Below are positions 35,269 to 50,200 of a stretch of 64,000 bases of DNA, one piece after another. The notes below the pieces were generated by a model that searched no databases, was not told the origin of the DNA, and saw nothing but the letters and a program-made list of their open reading frames with translations. The stretch is from Lates calcarifer (taxonomy: Eukaryota; Chordata; Actinopteri; Centropomidae), in assembly GCF_001640805.2 (NCBI RefSeq), contig NC_066850.1, positions 2,271,059-2,335,058 on the forward strand, read 5' to 3'. Numbering within the stretch: the stretch's first letter is position 1; the number at the start of each line of letters is the position of its first letter. The translations under genes and the position numbers were made by a program.

Positions 35269-38200
35269 CCTCATTCATTCTCCATATCTTGTGGCTCATG
35301 GAAAGCGGAATGCATATCACATGAAAACATTTTATTTTTATTCTGAGGCTTTGGCTAGATGACAGATCCTGTACTCTGCGTATTTCGTGGTTCAGTGGCC
35401 CCTCACCACTGTCGCTATCTTGTCATTGTTAGTTCAGCTCTATTGTAGTCTCCACATTAAATGGCCTCCCCATCTCTTTTAACTTCGTTGAGCTTGGAAG
35501 GACTTGTGGCACAGCTTATGAAGTTATGCTGCTGCTTAGAATTGCCTGATACCCAGTGGTACACAGTGCGCCTGCCACTGTTGAATGCCTCTTTGTTTAA
35601 GGGCCCTCAGGATGCTGAACTGTATTGGTAACAGCTCTGCAGATCGCATTGGAAACCAAACGATGGAGTTGAAAAGCAGTACTTCTCCACTTTTAGCAAT
35701 AAAATGATTCAGAATCAGAAACAGGAACACAGAGGTAAATGTGACTGACCGACTTACTCGTTTTTATGAGTGCTGATTGTACTGTTAGAAACAATCATGG
35801 CCTCCCTGTTATCCCTCATATTTCCCTCTGAAGAAGTATCAAACGTGACATAATGAGAACCACAACGATGCTCAGACATCTCTCATTATATTAACCTGAA
35901 CTGGCTGTGCTTTGTATCGTGTGGTGCTGTGTTGATACAAGTTCAGCAATGTGTTTCATGTCCTGACAACTTGCTTTAATAACTTAAAGTATTGGTCGCT
36001 TTACACGACCTTACAGCCACTTAACCAGGACTTGATCACTTGATTAAATTCATTCTATCTTGTCTTCTGTTACCTCTCTTTGCATTTTTGACTCCCTTTG
36101 GGGTTTTGTGGAAAGTAGACCTGCTACTTTGACTATCTAATGTGCATTTTAATGTTTTTGTGGAAGCAATTGTAAAACAGATGTCTAATAATGTCAAAAA
36201 GAGAGAGTTTGCATAAATCTGACAGCATTTATTAAGGGCTGGCTGGTCTAAATAGTTTTCTGCTGAGTGGGAAAATAGTTTTGCAACTCCATTACAGTGC
36301 AGTAAATAAATACATAAAGTATATATGGTCAAAGGGCTTAATGATATCAAGAGGTTATTTTTAAACCCACTTGCCACCCACTGATTTTGCTGTATTAAGC
36401 CTGGAATGAGCTGTGGTGTCATCCAGGTCCATAGTTTCGTGCTTGATAATTTCATTTCCTCTGCAGTTTCTCTTCCTCTTCTTTACTCTCACCTCTCTTC
36501 AGCAGTATGTTGATAAGAAAACACAGTGCACAGTGTATTAGGTGTGGGTGGTGGTAGTTTGTTTTTAATTGGCACTGTTTTTTATGTATTGTAGTATTTC
36601 TCCGTGCTGATAACACAGGATTTAAATTGGCTGTTACAGATAATTCCCACTGTGATGTGATATGATTTTGAAGCTGTTTCCCTTTTAAGTTGTTAGCTTA
36701 GCTGCTCTTTTACTCATGTTAAGGGAAGCGGACATGTTCAAAGCTGTAGATTGGTTCCTATTGTGAAGCAGTGGCTGGCTGGCTGGCTGGCTGGTGTAGC
36801 TGTTAATAAGGTATGCTCCAGTGGCTTGTATTTGTGTAGCACCTGCCATCTGTGTGTCCTTGAGTGGACCCACTATGTGTCTGTGTGAGTGTGTGTTTCA
36901 GAGTTATTCCATGCTGCCACTTCCTGTGAAGTGTCTTCAATTACCCTGGCTGTGCTCTGAGGCTATCACCGTCTGTCTATGCGAGCGAGTGTGCGCTCTT
37001 TAGTGAGCACCCCGTATTCATACATGCTCCGCTCGTGTGACTGTGCATGTTTCAGTCAGTTCTTCTCTCGGTGACTCGACCCCCACGCAGTTAATCTGAG
37101 CTCACATCCAACATCCCAACCTGCACCCAGCGGCCCCCTTCAGCCCAGCACAGACAACCCACACTGTGGTCTTTTCATTCACTCTCGTGCCTTTTATACA
37201 CTCCCCACTGACTCGAATCACTCACTGATGCTTCAGTGCTCTCTCTTCTCTTATACAGTCTCTCTGTCTCTACTTGTCACTGAGCTCTTTGTTTTACCTC
37301 CTCTGGAGGAGAGCTGAATGAAGGCTACTAGGCCAGGATGTGAAGTGAACATATAGAGTAATGACTGCACAGCATTTGGGATACTCGTCCAGTGGGATTT
37401 TCTCTCGCTCATTTGTTTTTTCTCTTTCTCATTTTGTGTTTTATGTTGTTTGCAACAAACTAGGCTAAATGAGACTCTGTGGTCGGTGGCAGAGCTGCCA
37501 TCTTTCCCTCTTCCCCACTTTCTTTGTCTCTTTTTCTTTGCACTCTAGTTATTGCTTCTTCTGGGAGGCTTAGCATTTAGTGGTAGCAGCATGGGGTCAT
37601 TTGCCCTGTGACTCACTGATATTGTGCTTCAATGGGACGTGTATGGTGAGGCACATCTCTAATGGAAGACCTATGATCAGTGTGGTAATGAGATGAAAAT
37701 GGCTGCAGAGGTTGAAGTCAATATTAAGCCCCTACCACACCGCTGACATTTATATTTATCTTCGGGTGTTACTCTTCTTTCTCTGGTGCTCCAGAACTTT
37801 TTCTCTCCTTTTTTTTGAACTTTTAATGTCTTCCCTCATCTTCCAAAGTTAATTTTGACCTCCTCTCGCCTCACCTCTTTTCCCTCTCTCCTTTCCCCTC
37901 TAACACTCTCTCATCACCTCACCCTCATCTGTCCATCGACCCCTGCTGATCGACCCATCTCTTCCACACTCTCAGTCTAACCCTTAACCCCATCCCCCCT
38001 TCTGTACAGTATATGTGTATGTGTGTGTGTGTGTGTAAAGCCCTTAAGCAGCAGATCACACACACAGACACACATGTACAAATACACATAGATACCAAGG
38101 TATGTGTTCATAGCAAGAAGCCAGGCTGTGGTTTTTCACAGAAATGAAGCAGTAAAGTGCACATTCTTTTCATTTCCTCACTGCCCATAGTACCATAGCT

Positions 38201-41200
38201 TTAAACTCTAGAGAGCTAAAGAGCACTACTGCCCTTTTATTACCACACATACATGATAGAATTACCCCACAAGTACGTCTATATGTTTATCTACCCCCGT
38301 TTAGCGCCTGGAAACATGGATAGATCTCCTTCCACAGCAAGGACTGCTGAACAATAGTTTTAATTTTAGCTCAGAGGAGGTGTTTGTGTGCGCTATCGAG
38401 ATGTTGGAAGTTCACTCGTCGTCTGTGGGCTTCTGTGTCACTGTCTCTAGCCTGCAATTCAGAGAGGTGGTGGTGATGTTGCGGCTGCATGTTGCCTTAA
38501 CAACAAATCAGTGTTCAAAACAAGGGCTGCATCTGCATGTAATAAAAAGCGTAACTTGTTCCCAGGCTACTGTCGTGCAACAATCCAGTGTGTTTAGCTG
38601 AGAAGAAAGCCTCCATATGGGCTGTTCGTGGCTCAGTGCAGATTCAGAGACGCCGGACTGCTCCCCCTCTTCGCTCATCACGCTAACAACACGCACGCGA
38701 GATGTGTTTGTGCGTGCATGCGCCTATCTGTGCGGCCTCGCGCATGTGTGCACGCTGAGATACTGTATGTGTGCAGAACAATATGCTTTTCATCGGAGCA
38801 GGATGAGGGAATATTTTTTAATGAGGTGATAAGCACCAGCTGTCCGGTATGATACGACGGAGTCGAATGGTATGATACCAGCACATTAACACACCAACAC
38901 ACGCTGAGTGTACAAATGAGAACCATCCTTCAAACACTGAGCTGCACAGACCATGCATTGTCCTCCGGCTTGAAAAACCTCACTTCAAGGTTCAAGGTCC
39001 AGTTTATTCATTCAAGAGAGCATGACAGTTACAGTTCTTCTGCAACCAAGCAAGATTAAATGGAAGAACAAATAACCTAAAAAACACACAACACTTTTAA
39101 TGAATGTTAAGATATAGATACATGATTTTTTTTAAAATTAAAAGCTAACAGTAATAGAGAGCCATAGGAAAACTGAAATCACATCCTCTTTTAAATGTTT
39201 TGCTAGACTTTTTTATTTCCTGGGGAATGAAGGAGAATAAATGTAACTGCACTAGACTGAACTCCTTAATCAGTTAGGAGCAGGAGTGCTTTCAGATGGA
39301 CACACAGAGCAAATTTTAATCCATAAACTGACATTCTGGCAGCAAGATATCTTTTTCATGAGGGATTGATAACATCTTACTGTCTGGCTTCCAGGCCAGA
39401 TTTCTGTTGGTACAGTAAATAATGTCTATACCTGCAGCAAGTTGACACAGAGGCACATTGAAATTGTATACTTAAAGCTGCAGCCAATAACTTTTTACAT
39501 GTTAATATCACAGCACGGTTGATGCTGACGGAGCGTCTAGTGAAATATGTGTGAAGCTGTGAGGTGTAAACTGTGTGTGATTATTTTCAGTCAGACAGGT
39601 GCATGGGAAACGTGTACAACAACAACAATGGTGCTGCTTTTAGTTTCCCCACACTCCAATAACGCCACGTTAATTTCAAAATACTACAGTTTTCACCTTT
39701 AAATCTTGTTTTTCTAACAGGTTTATCACTTCGTATCCGATTGTCATCATATAATTTCTCTGTATCATGTCGTCGTCTCTGCTTTCAGCTGTTGAGCTGT
39801 GTGTTTAGTCCCCTGGTCTCGTCCACACCTCCCTCCGATGGCCCTGCCGTCGGCCCGTACCTGTGTGAGAGCTGACATGAAGCATCTCTCTTCCCCTCAC
39901 GCTGACATACAGTACAGGGGCAAACAAAGTGAAGTCAGGCAGTCAAGAGCTGACAGCTTCTCATGTCTTTGATTCTCTCTCTTTCACTCTGCCTCTCTTC
40001 CTTTCTATTGTCTCTCTCTGCTACTTTATTCATCTTTCTCACTGTTCTGCTGCCTTTTTACATCCTTCACCTTCTCTGTCTCTCTGTCTGTCCGTCTTTA
40101 CTCAGGCAGCCTCCTCGTGCTCCCCAGTCAGCACAAATCCCACGATTGTCTGTACAAATACCAGCTTGAGGCTGTGGCTGTAGGCTACACTGCAGTCTCT
40201 CATTTAAAGTCTCTTGACAGACACACAACACAAATAAAAATCTAAACTAAGCCATTACAGCAGTTGCACCTGCTCTGCTTATAAAATCCAATTGATTTTG
40301 TTTCACCTTGGGGCAGCGTTTTCCCTTTCTTTCCTTATTTTATAAATGCCACACCTTCAGTTTTGGATTCTTTTTTTGGTCAACTGGTGCTGCAAGATAA
40401 AACCCACAGATTCTGCTTGTGGTGGATTTTGTTTCATCACTTTTTCATCATGGTTTCATCATCCTCAATGTGGACCTGACTGCTGTTTGGGTTGATATAG
40501 CCTGGGGCAATGAAATCGAGCGTGTGTGTTTTGTTTTTAATTTTTTATTTTGCAGTGGTGGGTGATGGTCTCTTGCTGATGTCATGTCAGTGAGGTGTGT
40601 TGACAGCTAAACACACACCCTGCCAAATGCATCACCAATCTCTGTGGACTGAGAGTGCACAGTGTGTGTGCGTGTGTGTGTGTGTGGAAGCGCAAAGGTC
40701 ACGCACTCTCAGGTATATGTGTTCCATTCAGGCCACATACTCACATGTTCACTCTCTTCATTTCCCAACAGATTTGAGTGTGTGTGTGTATGTTTGCACC
40801 GGCTCATACTGCTGCAGCATAATTTGTTGTAATTTGATTTCAAGAGAGCCTGAAGTGTAGATAGAGGTCAGTTACACCTCCCTTTCCCCGAAGGAGAGCG
40901 GCTGATAGATGGTAGAGGTAGAATAGAAAGGAAGTGGAGAAGTTTCAGTCGAGTAAGAATGAAAGAGAGACAGATTGATGCAGTGGGTTTCGTTTGACAC
41001 TCCCACTTTTAACCGTTATACCTGAAGGAAGAAAAAGCAGATGTTTCTTTTCTCATCTCTCTTTATCTTTCTTCCATCTGTTCGTGGGAGCGGCAGCCTC
41101 CTCTCCACTTATCTGCCTCTGTCCCTCTGATTCTCCCTCCACCACTCTCTACAGTATCTCTTTCTCTCCCTAAATGTTTGTCGAGCACAGCTTTATCACC

Positions 41201-44200
41201 GGCCTCACCCACAGCCTTCCCTTCCCTCCTCTCACTCTGCACTGTATATTTCAGCCTTTCTTCCTCCACTCTCCATGTTCCTCTCTGCAGGGTGGGAGGA
41301 TGGGTAGGCACCAGTGTCGGTGTGAGTTCGGCTGCTGCATCTCTAAAGCTGCAGCTCCTAGCATCTGCAGCTGGAGTGTTAAAGAGTATCAGAGAGGAAG
41401 AAAAGATGCTTTTGTCAGTCTGGTGTCGTGGTTTATCAGAGAATTCAAGTAAGCACAAAACTAGGTTATTAGCTGAAATATGGGAACACTAACATCCTTA
41501 AAAAGAGAGACAAAGAGGAAATAAATGTAATTTACAACCCAAACTGTGAGTTGCAAACAACCATCACAGTTTGCAGACCACCTTCCTGGTTCATCTTTGA
41601 CCTAGTGTTGTTTGCGCCCACAGTTTTCCTGTGTGACAGCGTTACAGTCACCTTGAGTGTGCTCACTTTCATGCTTCACCTCCAGATTAAATATTTAAAA
41701 TAATCTGTTTCGGCTGTTGGCTTGTAAGCTGATTGTCACAGTTGTAATAAAACAATTTATAGCTTGAGTCTGCAGTTTCCCTCTACTACTCCACAGAGAG
41801 TTGTAGCATCTTTCAGCTCATTGTTTTGCTTTTACTTCCCACAACTTAAATGTTTGATTCACTCTCATTGCTCTCATCGACCTCATTTCCACGTAACTGT
41901 TTTCAGCTTTTGTTTGATACTGCCATGTGCTAGTACCAAGCAGCAGACAGGCAAAGTTAGCAACTAGCTGCTGAACATACTAGAGCATTTAGCAGCAAAA
42001 CAGCCAGATATCTAATTTAGGAGCTTGTTGAGAACAAGAAAGAGCAACATGGAGAGTAAATATTTTGTTTACATTGGCTTGTTAGCAGCCCTCTGGAGTG
42101 TCTGTTTACACATATAAGAACACTAGAGTTGAATTCTGGTGGCAACTCAGCAGCAGTCCTCTTGTCCTCCAGGGAGAGCTGGCGTCAGATCACTTAGCAG
42201 CAAAATCCACACTGGTTTGTTTTTGGCAAGAATGCCATTCAACCCAGTCACAGGAAGTGTCCCTTATGTTATCATGCACCTCATTGGCTGTGACCAGCTA
42301 TCCCAAAGAACAATAGACATGAACCACAAGTTCAAGGAAAATGAGATGAGGATTGGGGTGAGGAGCTTTTTTCCGTCGCTTAGGAAAGTATGCAAACCAC
42401 TTCAAAATATTCACTACTTGATTATTTAGACATCACAGTGACAAAGATAAGAATAGTGATGTCATAATAATGAAAAATACTACAGAAGAGGGTAAAAATG
42501 CCAAATTTATGCAGGTGAGATAAAACCCCCCAAGAGGATTATAGTAATCATCTCATCTCTACTTTGGCATCGGAGGGCTATCTAATGCATGCACTTAGCT
42601 AGCTTTGAAACTGTACACACACACACACACACACACAGTCAGATTAATGCTTGGGAATGAGGTGAGGTTTTAGCGCACTGACCTATATTTCTGTTTAATC
42701 TGAGTCATTTATGATTTCTCTTGCTCAGGCCAGAGGACTGATTGAACGTTGCTTTTGTTTTTGTCTGTTTTACTGTTGTACTTTAGGACTGGGACAAAGC
42801 TGGTGTTACCTAAGGCGGTGATCTTGCTAATGAAATAAAAATATCTTGCTTTTCCTTTTTTTCTCTGTTAAATTGACAGACTGTGTGTGGATGTGAATAC
42901 AGCAGCTTCTCCAGTGATGATCATGTTAGAAGAGACGTGGAGGGGAAAGCAACAGTAACAGTTTATAGACATGTTCTCTTTTTAAGAAGTGGTTATGTGT
43001 TCTCACCTGCACAGTTGGTATTTATTCTTGAATTCTTTCACAAGTCAGACACTGTGGGTATAAGATTTCACATTCGGTCTCTGACACTGAAGCAGAGCTG
43101 TAATGTTATTGAGCCCTGAGCTGCACTTTTTGTCATACTCCAATTTCCAAAAAAAAAAGTAATAACATTCTTCACACAACTCTGCTCTGAAAGCTTCAGC
43201 TTGCTTGCTCTGATTTGAGCGAAGGCTTTTTGTTGCTAGTGAGCAGTTTTGTGATGGTGGTTCTGTTGCTATCTCTGCACTGACAAAGGCAGCGAAAGGA
43301 ACCTGGCGGCTGGCAATGGACAAGACGAAATGAAAGCCGTTCCTCCTGGGTGATTGTGCCGGCCTGGCTTTTGTCCGTGCTGCCTATCAGACCTCTACGC
43401 CTGCATGCACGCACGTGTGTGTGTGTGTGTGTTTTTGTCTGTTTTTGTGTGCACAACTGCCAAGTTGAGTCCTGTTCAAGGCCTTCTCAGCTCTGCTACT
43501 CTCAGACATCTGCCTGCTCTTTTCTCCCGCTGCCGACCCCTGTTGATTCCTCTGCTTTTAAATGCATGATGCTACTTCCCGGCGTTCCAAGCTCAACCAG
43601 AAAAATCACCTTTTTTGCAGTTGCACATGAGTGCACGCACACAGACTTAATCTGTCTTTAGCTACGCTAAAGCTGTCAGAAACCTCTCCTGCTCTGTCAC
43701 ACTCATGTGCGTTTGTGCCTCCAAGTGTGCTTCATATATGCATAAACACATCTTTGTGGTTTGGATTTACTTACTGTACAAGATCCCTGAGTAAGTCCTT
43801 GTGTGTTTTTAACCACATTCACCCTCTCACTGCCTTGAATCCACGAGGTGGTGGGACGCGTTAAGTATTTTGGCATGACGTGGAGGCATTTTAGCCCCTT
43901 TTTAGTTCACCACATAGAAATATAAATGCCTGAAGCCTTTGATTAGGAACACAGTGTGCATGAAGTTGGCTATGGCAAAACATAGCAGAGCTAGTTTTGG
44001 TCTAAGTCGGAATGTTTTAGTCACATTGCTGGAATAAAAGACACTTTTGGTTTGGCAAATGCAGCTCTGACTGTATTATTCTTTTGGGCAGTGGAATGCA
44101 GAATGTGCAGCATGAGGAAGTCGGTGTAGTTAACTTTCAGTTCTGTGTGTTTTTGAAAGTGTTCACCTTTTAAAAGTATAAGAAAAAGAAGGACAGCAGG

Positions 44201-47200
44201 TGTTGTTTCCCCTTTGGATATCACTCTTCTTACCCTCTTCAGAATCCTTATAAATGTGTGACTGCACATTTCATAATGCTCACACATATATTCCCACACA
44301 CAAATGAAATATTCATGATCCTTACATTTGGCAGCAATGGAGGCCAGTGGAGCGCCATCAGTTGCTGTGTTGTCGATTAGCATATTAATGATATAAATGC
44401 TGTATAATTAACATGTGGGAGTGGATTATGCATGTGAATCATTGTCAGATCATTTGGAGAGAAGAAAGGGTCAGGCTAATGAGGGTTAAAAAGCACTTTG
44501 AATGAAATTTGCCGTGTGAATTTAGTGTACAAAGCTGGTAAAAAAACTGCAGGCTCTTTGACAGAAATCAGTTGCTGCTTTATGCTTCTTTAATTTTTTT
44601 CACTGTGATGGTGAAGTCTCTGAATTTGAGTCTAGCAGCAGCATAACATGGAGCTTTGATCACTGGTGGTATACCTGCCTCATTCAGGCGTTGCGTTCTT
44701 TTTTTTGAAAGAGCACAGGCTGTTTTTGAAGGAGGAGTGCTGGTGTTCTTCTTAGTCAGGGCCCGTGGCAGTGTTTGTTCTTCTAAGGAGCTTAGACGGA
44801 GCAACGAGCAAACCAAATGTAACGTGGTTTGACAGGCCTTGACTCCAAGTGGCAGCCTAAAACACATGTAAGCCTAATCCAAGCCAGCAGGATTTCTAGG
44901 GATCTCGACTTACTCAGCAGAATGCACAAACTAGCAAACACAGATCTAGTCCTAATGGATTAAAGTGAGGTGAAAGTGCATTAAAGAGATCGAAATGCAA
45001 CCTCTGACTTCCAAGTTCCCATGTAGACACAGTTGCTGTCAGTTAATGAACAGATTATTTGCTTTCAGTGCAACTTTGTTTGGTCAGATATCTGGGTTAG
45101 GGCTGCAGCTAATGGAGTACTTTCATTATTAATGACTCTATCAATGTTTTTAAATAATTAATTCTAATCACTTTTTGTGTAAAATGGCAAAAAAAGAATA
45201 AAAATGATATCACAACTTTCCAAAGGTGGCATCTTCAGATTACTTTTTTGAGCCCAAAGATATTCAACAGACAATAAGGGAAGCACCAACTGCAACAGTT
45301 TTGAAATAATTAGACCCACTTCTTAATACTGTTGACAAGCAGCTCTGATCAGAAGGGTAGTAATAACACATGTCATTTTTCCAACCACTTTTCTCCCTTG
45401 CAACTGAATTTCACTGCTGTAATGAGTAAGACAAACCATGTCATTATAGCTGGGGGCCACTTAAGTATTACAATTATTGACCCACAGACCTTGGGACCCG
45501 CGGGAGTGCGATATGAACCTATTTGTACCAGATTAATTTGCTCATGTTATTTACAGTATAGGTGTGTGTGTGTGTGAATACATGTCTCTTGAAGGTTGTT
45601 TGGATAAACTTTGGTTTCAAACCACTGTTCTGAGGACATTTTGGACATTGGAACTTAAGTTGTGACTATAGAGTGAGGCTTTGATAACGAATGATTTGAA
45701 TTTAAAGTTAACTTAATGCTGCCTGCAGATCTTTGTTTTCAGCTAACTTTGGCCTTGGTACCTTTTCCCATGTCTCACATGTTGTCTTGGCATCTCTCTG
45801 CTTATGAGCTGCATATGAAGGGCCGTTCTCAAGTGTTGTGATGGAGATGTGTGCTGCCACATTATCCCTGTGAAGACCCAGTGACACACTGCATCAGTGT
45901 CAAACCACCAACTCTCCACCAGAGACCCTCTGAATATTATTTTAGCTTCTACGTCTGCTCTCTTTTCCGTTTGTTGATGCTTTTGTCGGCCCTGATTCGC
46001 TGGCTTCTCGTTTTCTCCTAGAGAGAGTTGACAGGATGAACTGTTTTCCCATGCCTCTCTCTCTTCGTCAGTGTGTTTCTGTTTGTTTATCCACATGTAC
46101 ATGGCTCTTCCAGGCTGCCATCTTTGTGAATGTCTAGTTTTGGGACAAGAATAGCATTGTCCTCGCCATGACCTGGTGGACCGGTGTCACATAGAATCAG
46201 ACTGTGTGTGTTTGTGTGTGTCAGAAAGGATCTGAGTTTGCCTTTTGGTGGCTGAAATGCTGGTCATTGCAGGCCATCTGGAAACTGGGTCTAACAGGTT
46301 CAATAGACAGACAACGTGTGTGTGTTAATGTCATATCTGAGCATCAGCAGGTCTGCTTTTGTTCAGTTTATGCAATAGGATATTCATGCACCAGTGGCAT
46401 CCACTTAGACGTGCCACGTTTGTGTGTGTGGCGTGTGTGTGCATTGGTCCGTTTATAGTATTGTGCCCCTGCCATGCCTGTTTTTGTACTCTGTGGCAGC
46501 TGTGTGGTCGAACAGCCGTGAATGGCATCTTTCTCCCCATTTGTACTCGCCGTTCTGTTTTTCCTGGAGTAATAGGACACATCCCGCGATTGTAGTGGGA
46601 CAAAACAACAACAAATCAATTCCCTAAAGAGTGAACACCTTTTCCGGTCTCCTCAGTGCATCATTTGGCAGTTAGCCAGCCCAGACAGTTGACAGACAGA
46701 TAGTCAGAGGCAGACGGATGACAGGCAGTTTAGAGACAGACGGACAGACAGCAGCTGGCTTGTGGATCGACAGGCGGGAAGCTTTCATTTCACAGCAGGA
46801 AAAAAAGAAAAGAAACGGCGACTTGAAACTGAATAATTTAGTTCACTGCAGCTGGGAAAGTCACTTGGATAATTCATGCATTGGGCACACTTTGTGAGTG
46901 TAAGTGTGTTTGCTGTGATTGCCTCTGTGTATGCGTGTGTGTGTGTGAGTGATTGGGTTTTGAATGAATTACAAGAAGTAAGTAAGTTCCTCTACTTGTG
47001 TGTGTGTTTGTGTGTGTGTGTGTGCGAGCGGTTGGTCTTTGAATGAATTAGAAAGTCAGATGTGCACTTGTGACAAATCCCTTGTAAAGATAGTGTTTCT
47101 GCAGCTTGAGGGATAACAAGGAGTTGGCGAAGCTTCAATGTAAAATGCAGGAGGACGCAGACTAACACACACACATGTACAGAGTTACACACAGCACCGA

Positions 47201-50200
47201 GGGTCTAGCCACTGTTTGATTGCATCAGCAGACTTGATCTCAATGTCAACATGAGAGAGTGGGTGGATGGGTAATTCAGCCGAATCCTCTCATGGATGGC
47301 GGGCTTCTCTGCCAGAAAAAAACATAAAACAAAAAGATAAACACCTCTGGCAGTCAACCTCTGATTTGCCACTGATACTTCTCTTTGAGTGCAACTTAGT
47401 CTATTAGCAAAGTTCATCGTTTTTCAGTTTTTGGCAATTTTATCCTTGCTTTTTAGAAGAAGTAGCAGTTTAAGCTGATTGTACTCACAGTTAAATCCCA
47501 ACGCTTCCAAAAGTTGTGTTTTTTGTGTGCAGTGATGAACATTCAGGAAATACTTCTGCTACAGAAAGTGAGGTAAAAAGAAAATGTGAATGTGTTGTTG
47601 AAATGCACCAGAGTCCCTTCAAGAAAGTAAGAGAATAACATTTTCAAATATTTTTTAAAGCGTTTTTTTATTATTATTATTATTTTCACAGTAAATACTG
47701 CCCCTCTGCGTTCATCAGTCCATGAAACATTACCTCAGTATCCACAGTCCTCGCATTCATGGTCTCTGGGTGCATCTTATCATCTTTTTATTGTGCTGGA
47801 TTAAATGAAAAACCCTCTCCAGTCAGGAGAAATTCTCTCAATGCTGTTTGGACGGTGCATTCAGGTACACTGGACAAATCCCTGCAGGCAGAAGAAATGA
47901 AATTCTCTCCAAACACCTCAGCTGTGGCAGGATCCCTCTCAGTTCTGCATGACAGGGACTCTTGTTATACATTTCCACTCCAAATCCAAGTGAAGCTGTC
48001 CTTTTTCCTCTTCCGCACGTGTGTTGCCATGTGTGAATGCATGTCTGTGTGTGTGTCCATGTGTGCTTGCATACATTGCTGTTTGAATGGGCTACTTGTG
48101 TGAATTTGTTTGTGTAAGAGCTTGTGTAGACATCTCTACAGGGTGTGTGTGTGTGTGTGTGTGGATCTGTCAGAGTTTGCATGCTGTTTTTGTATGAACG
48201 TCTCTGTGCAGTGGTTGACACATCTGTGTGTACATGCAGGTTTAAGTGTGTGGGTTAATTCATCTTGTGTGTACGTGTGTGTGTGTGAGCGAGTCAGCGG
48301 GACACGGTTTTAAAAAAGCTGGTTGAAGAGCTGTCAACTGACACTGTCTGCTGATGACTATTACATTCTCACAGCACAAAGTGCTGCTCAGTGCTAATGG
48401 ACCATCAGCATCACTCTGCCTGTGGACTCTTACTTATTCTCTGTATTTCTGGCTTTGCTTAAACACTGATCTAAAACCTTTGTAACCGCAAATCTCAACC
48501 CAATATGTTAATTGTATCTTCTTAAAACGGGAACACAAGTTGCACAGCTCTTTTTCTTCCATTTTATGATCCCATAACGGTGCATTCCAGCTAAGACATA
48601 TATTTTGGGAGTCACAATAGATAGATTATGAAAAGAGTGGTGTTTCAGAGTCAGAGATATCTTATCTTTTAGCCTCTTGTATGGGTCATGCTCGAAAACC
48701 ACTTTATTAGACCCTGCATGCCTGGTAAAATCTTTCAAACTCCACATCCACTTTTGGTAATGCAGGCTTTCTGTTAAAAAGTTGTAGTCCTCAAGCCCAA
48801 TTTGTGATAATCCTGACGGCATCACCAGAGGTTATTTTTTCAGGCATTAGAAAGCTGCCTCCTGCTGTTCTCACAGGCTGAGTAGTACTCCTGATAATGA
48901 GTAAGCTGATCTTCATGTGTAAAATTGGTGGAGTGCCCATTTAAATCTGCTCCTGCTTCTGCTGTCCATCTATTTTGTAGTGATTTAACAGAAAACATGT
49001 AAAAACTACACACAGTGCCCTGTGTCTGCTCTAGAAGTTGCCATCACACAGTATAAGCATGGTTTCAGTAGGTGGTCATTTTAAGTCTAGAGAAAGTGAC
49101 AGAGCTGTTATTTTACCACTTATATGTATCTCTGAGGTCGTCTGCTGGCGAGTCTCTCAGTGGTGAATGTCTGTCTACAGTGAACAGCTCAGGATGAGTC
49201 AAATGCAGGCTGCTCCTTCTGTCTCTGCATCAGCCAAAATGATTTCTGACCCTGTGTGTTCAGGATTCAACGGGTGGCCCCATGTTTAGATTGCTGTAAC
49301 TGTCCTCGCAGTCCTCACAGAATTCAATGCTTTTCAGTCTTTTCTGTTCATGGTTACATTGCTTGAAAGGTTTTGTCTGTGTCACTGAGAATGTATTCAT
49401 GCAGGCTTGATTTATGTATTTCTATTTTGAGTTTGTGCAGAAATATATTTTATAAGCTTTGATTTTATTTCACCTACACAGATTATTGATCGCCTCCTCT
49501 CTCTAAGTTATTTTTTATCCAGATTTTTCCAGCAGCGTTTTGTTTTCTATCACTCTGCTTATGTCTCAGGACCTTTTTCTAACTCTGCATAACCAAGCTC
49601 AAACATTCAGAAAATAAAAACAACTCATGTGGGTGTTTTGTGCCTCTTTTTTGTTGCAGTGCTGGCCAGTTTCCGAGGGACCGTCCAGCATGGCCTCCCA
49701 CTGGAAATTGGAGACACGGTGCAGATCCTGGAGAAATGTGAAGGTGCAGAGCACACATACACACTTAGTATGTGTACATTACACTACAGTTAGCAGCTTT
49801 GTGTGTGGGGAACAAAATTAGAATGAAAGAAAAGTATAAGCTATGAAAGCAATTGCTTAAGGATGAGTAGTGAAGCGAAGACGTGTTTACACACATCTAA
49901 AAAAATAACAGCAACACTTCCTCTTCGTGAAGTTTATAGATTAAGGAAATATGCTTGAAAGCTGTTACGCTTCCACAATTAATAGACAGGCATGTACACA
50001 CTGTGTACTATAGGGTTTACACAATCACATGTATATGCACAAGCATATACAGATTTATGCATACAGCGGCAGTGTTGTAACTTGGCAAACAAACACAGGC
50101 GAGGACACTCAGATGTGTGATTGTTGCTCGTGCTGAAAGTTCACCTGGCGGATTTCCACAGAGGGAACATCACACCTCTCTCATATCTGATTAAGGGATA

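Larger units (their letters stand above)
20272..49659 (+). other. dock4: dock4 intron 1 (29.4 kb)
   Basis: A phase-1 intron with GTAAGT donor and TTGTTGCAG acceptor. It holds the candidate enhancer blocks, the GC-rich block, MITEs and microsatellites listed separately. Pyrimidine-rich sense-strand blocks occur at about 27060-27480, 37780-37980 and 41050-41290. The segments 26200-30288, 30642-33539, 33801-39471, 42640-45097 and 45311-49659 show no further feature that I can support. I found no nested gene on either strand. Confidence 0.85.

Noticed and set aside
36036..36455. 139-codon minus-strand frame, possible retroelement fragment
   Set aside because: A DDTT-like word in a neighbouring frame briefly suggested a reverse transcriptase remnant. 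The surrounding residues do not fit one, and no LINE end is visible.
38985..39120. Possible LINE or SINE end (TTCAAGGTTCAAGGTCCAG)
   Set aside because: The doubled TTCAAGG word resembles a retroposon tail or a tRNA-like B box. No matching A box, poly(A) end or target duplication was found.
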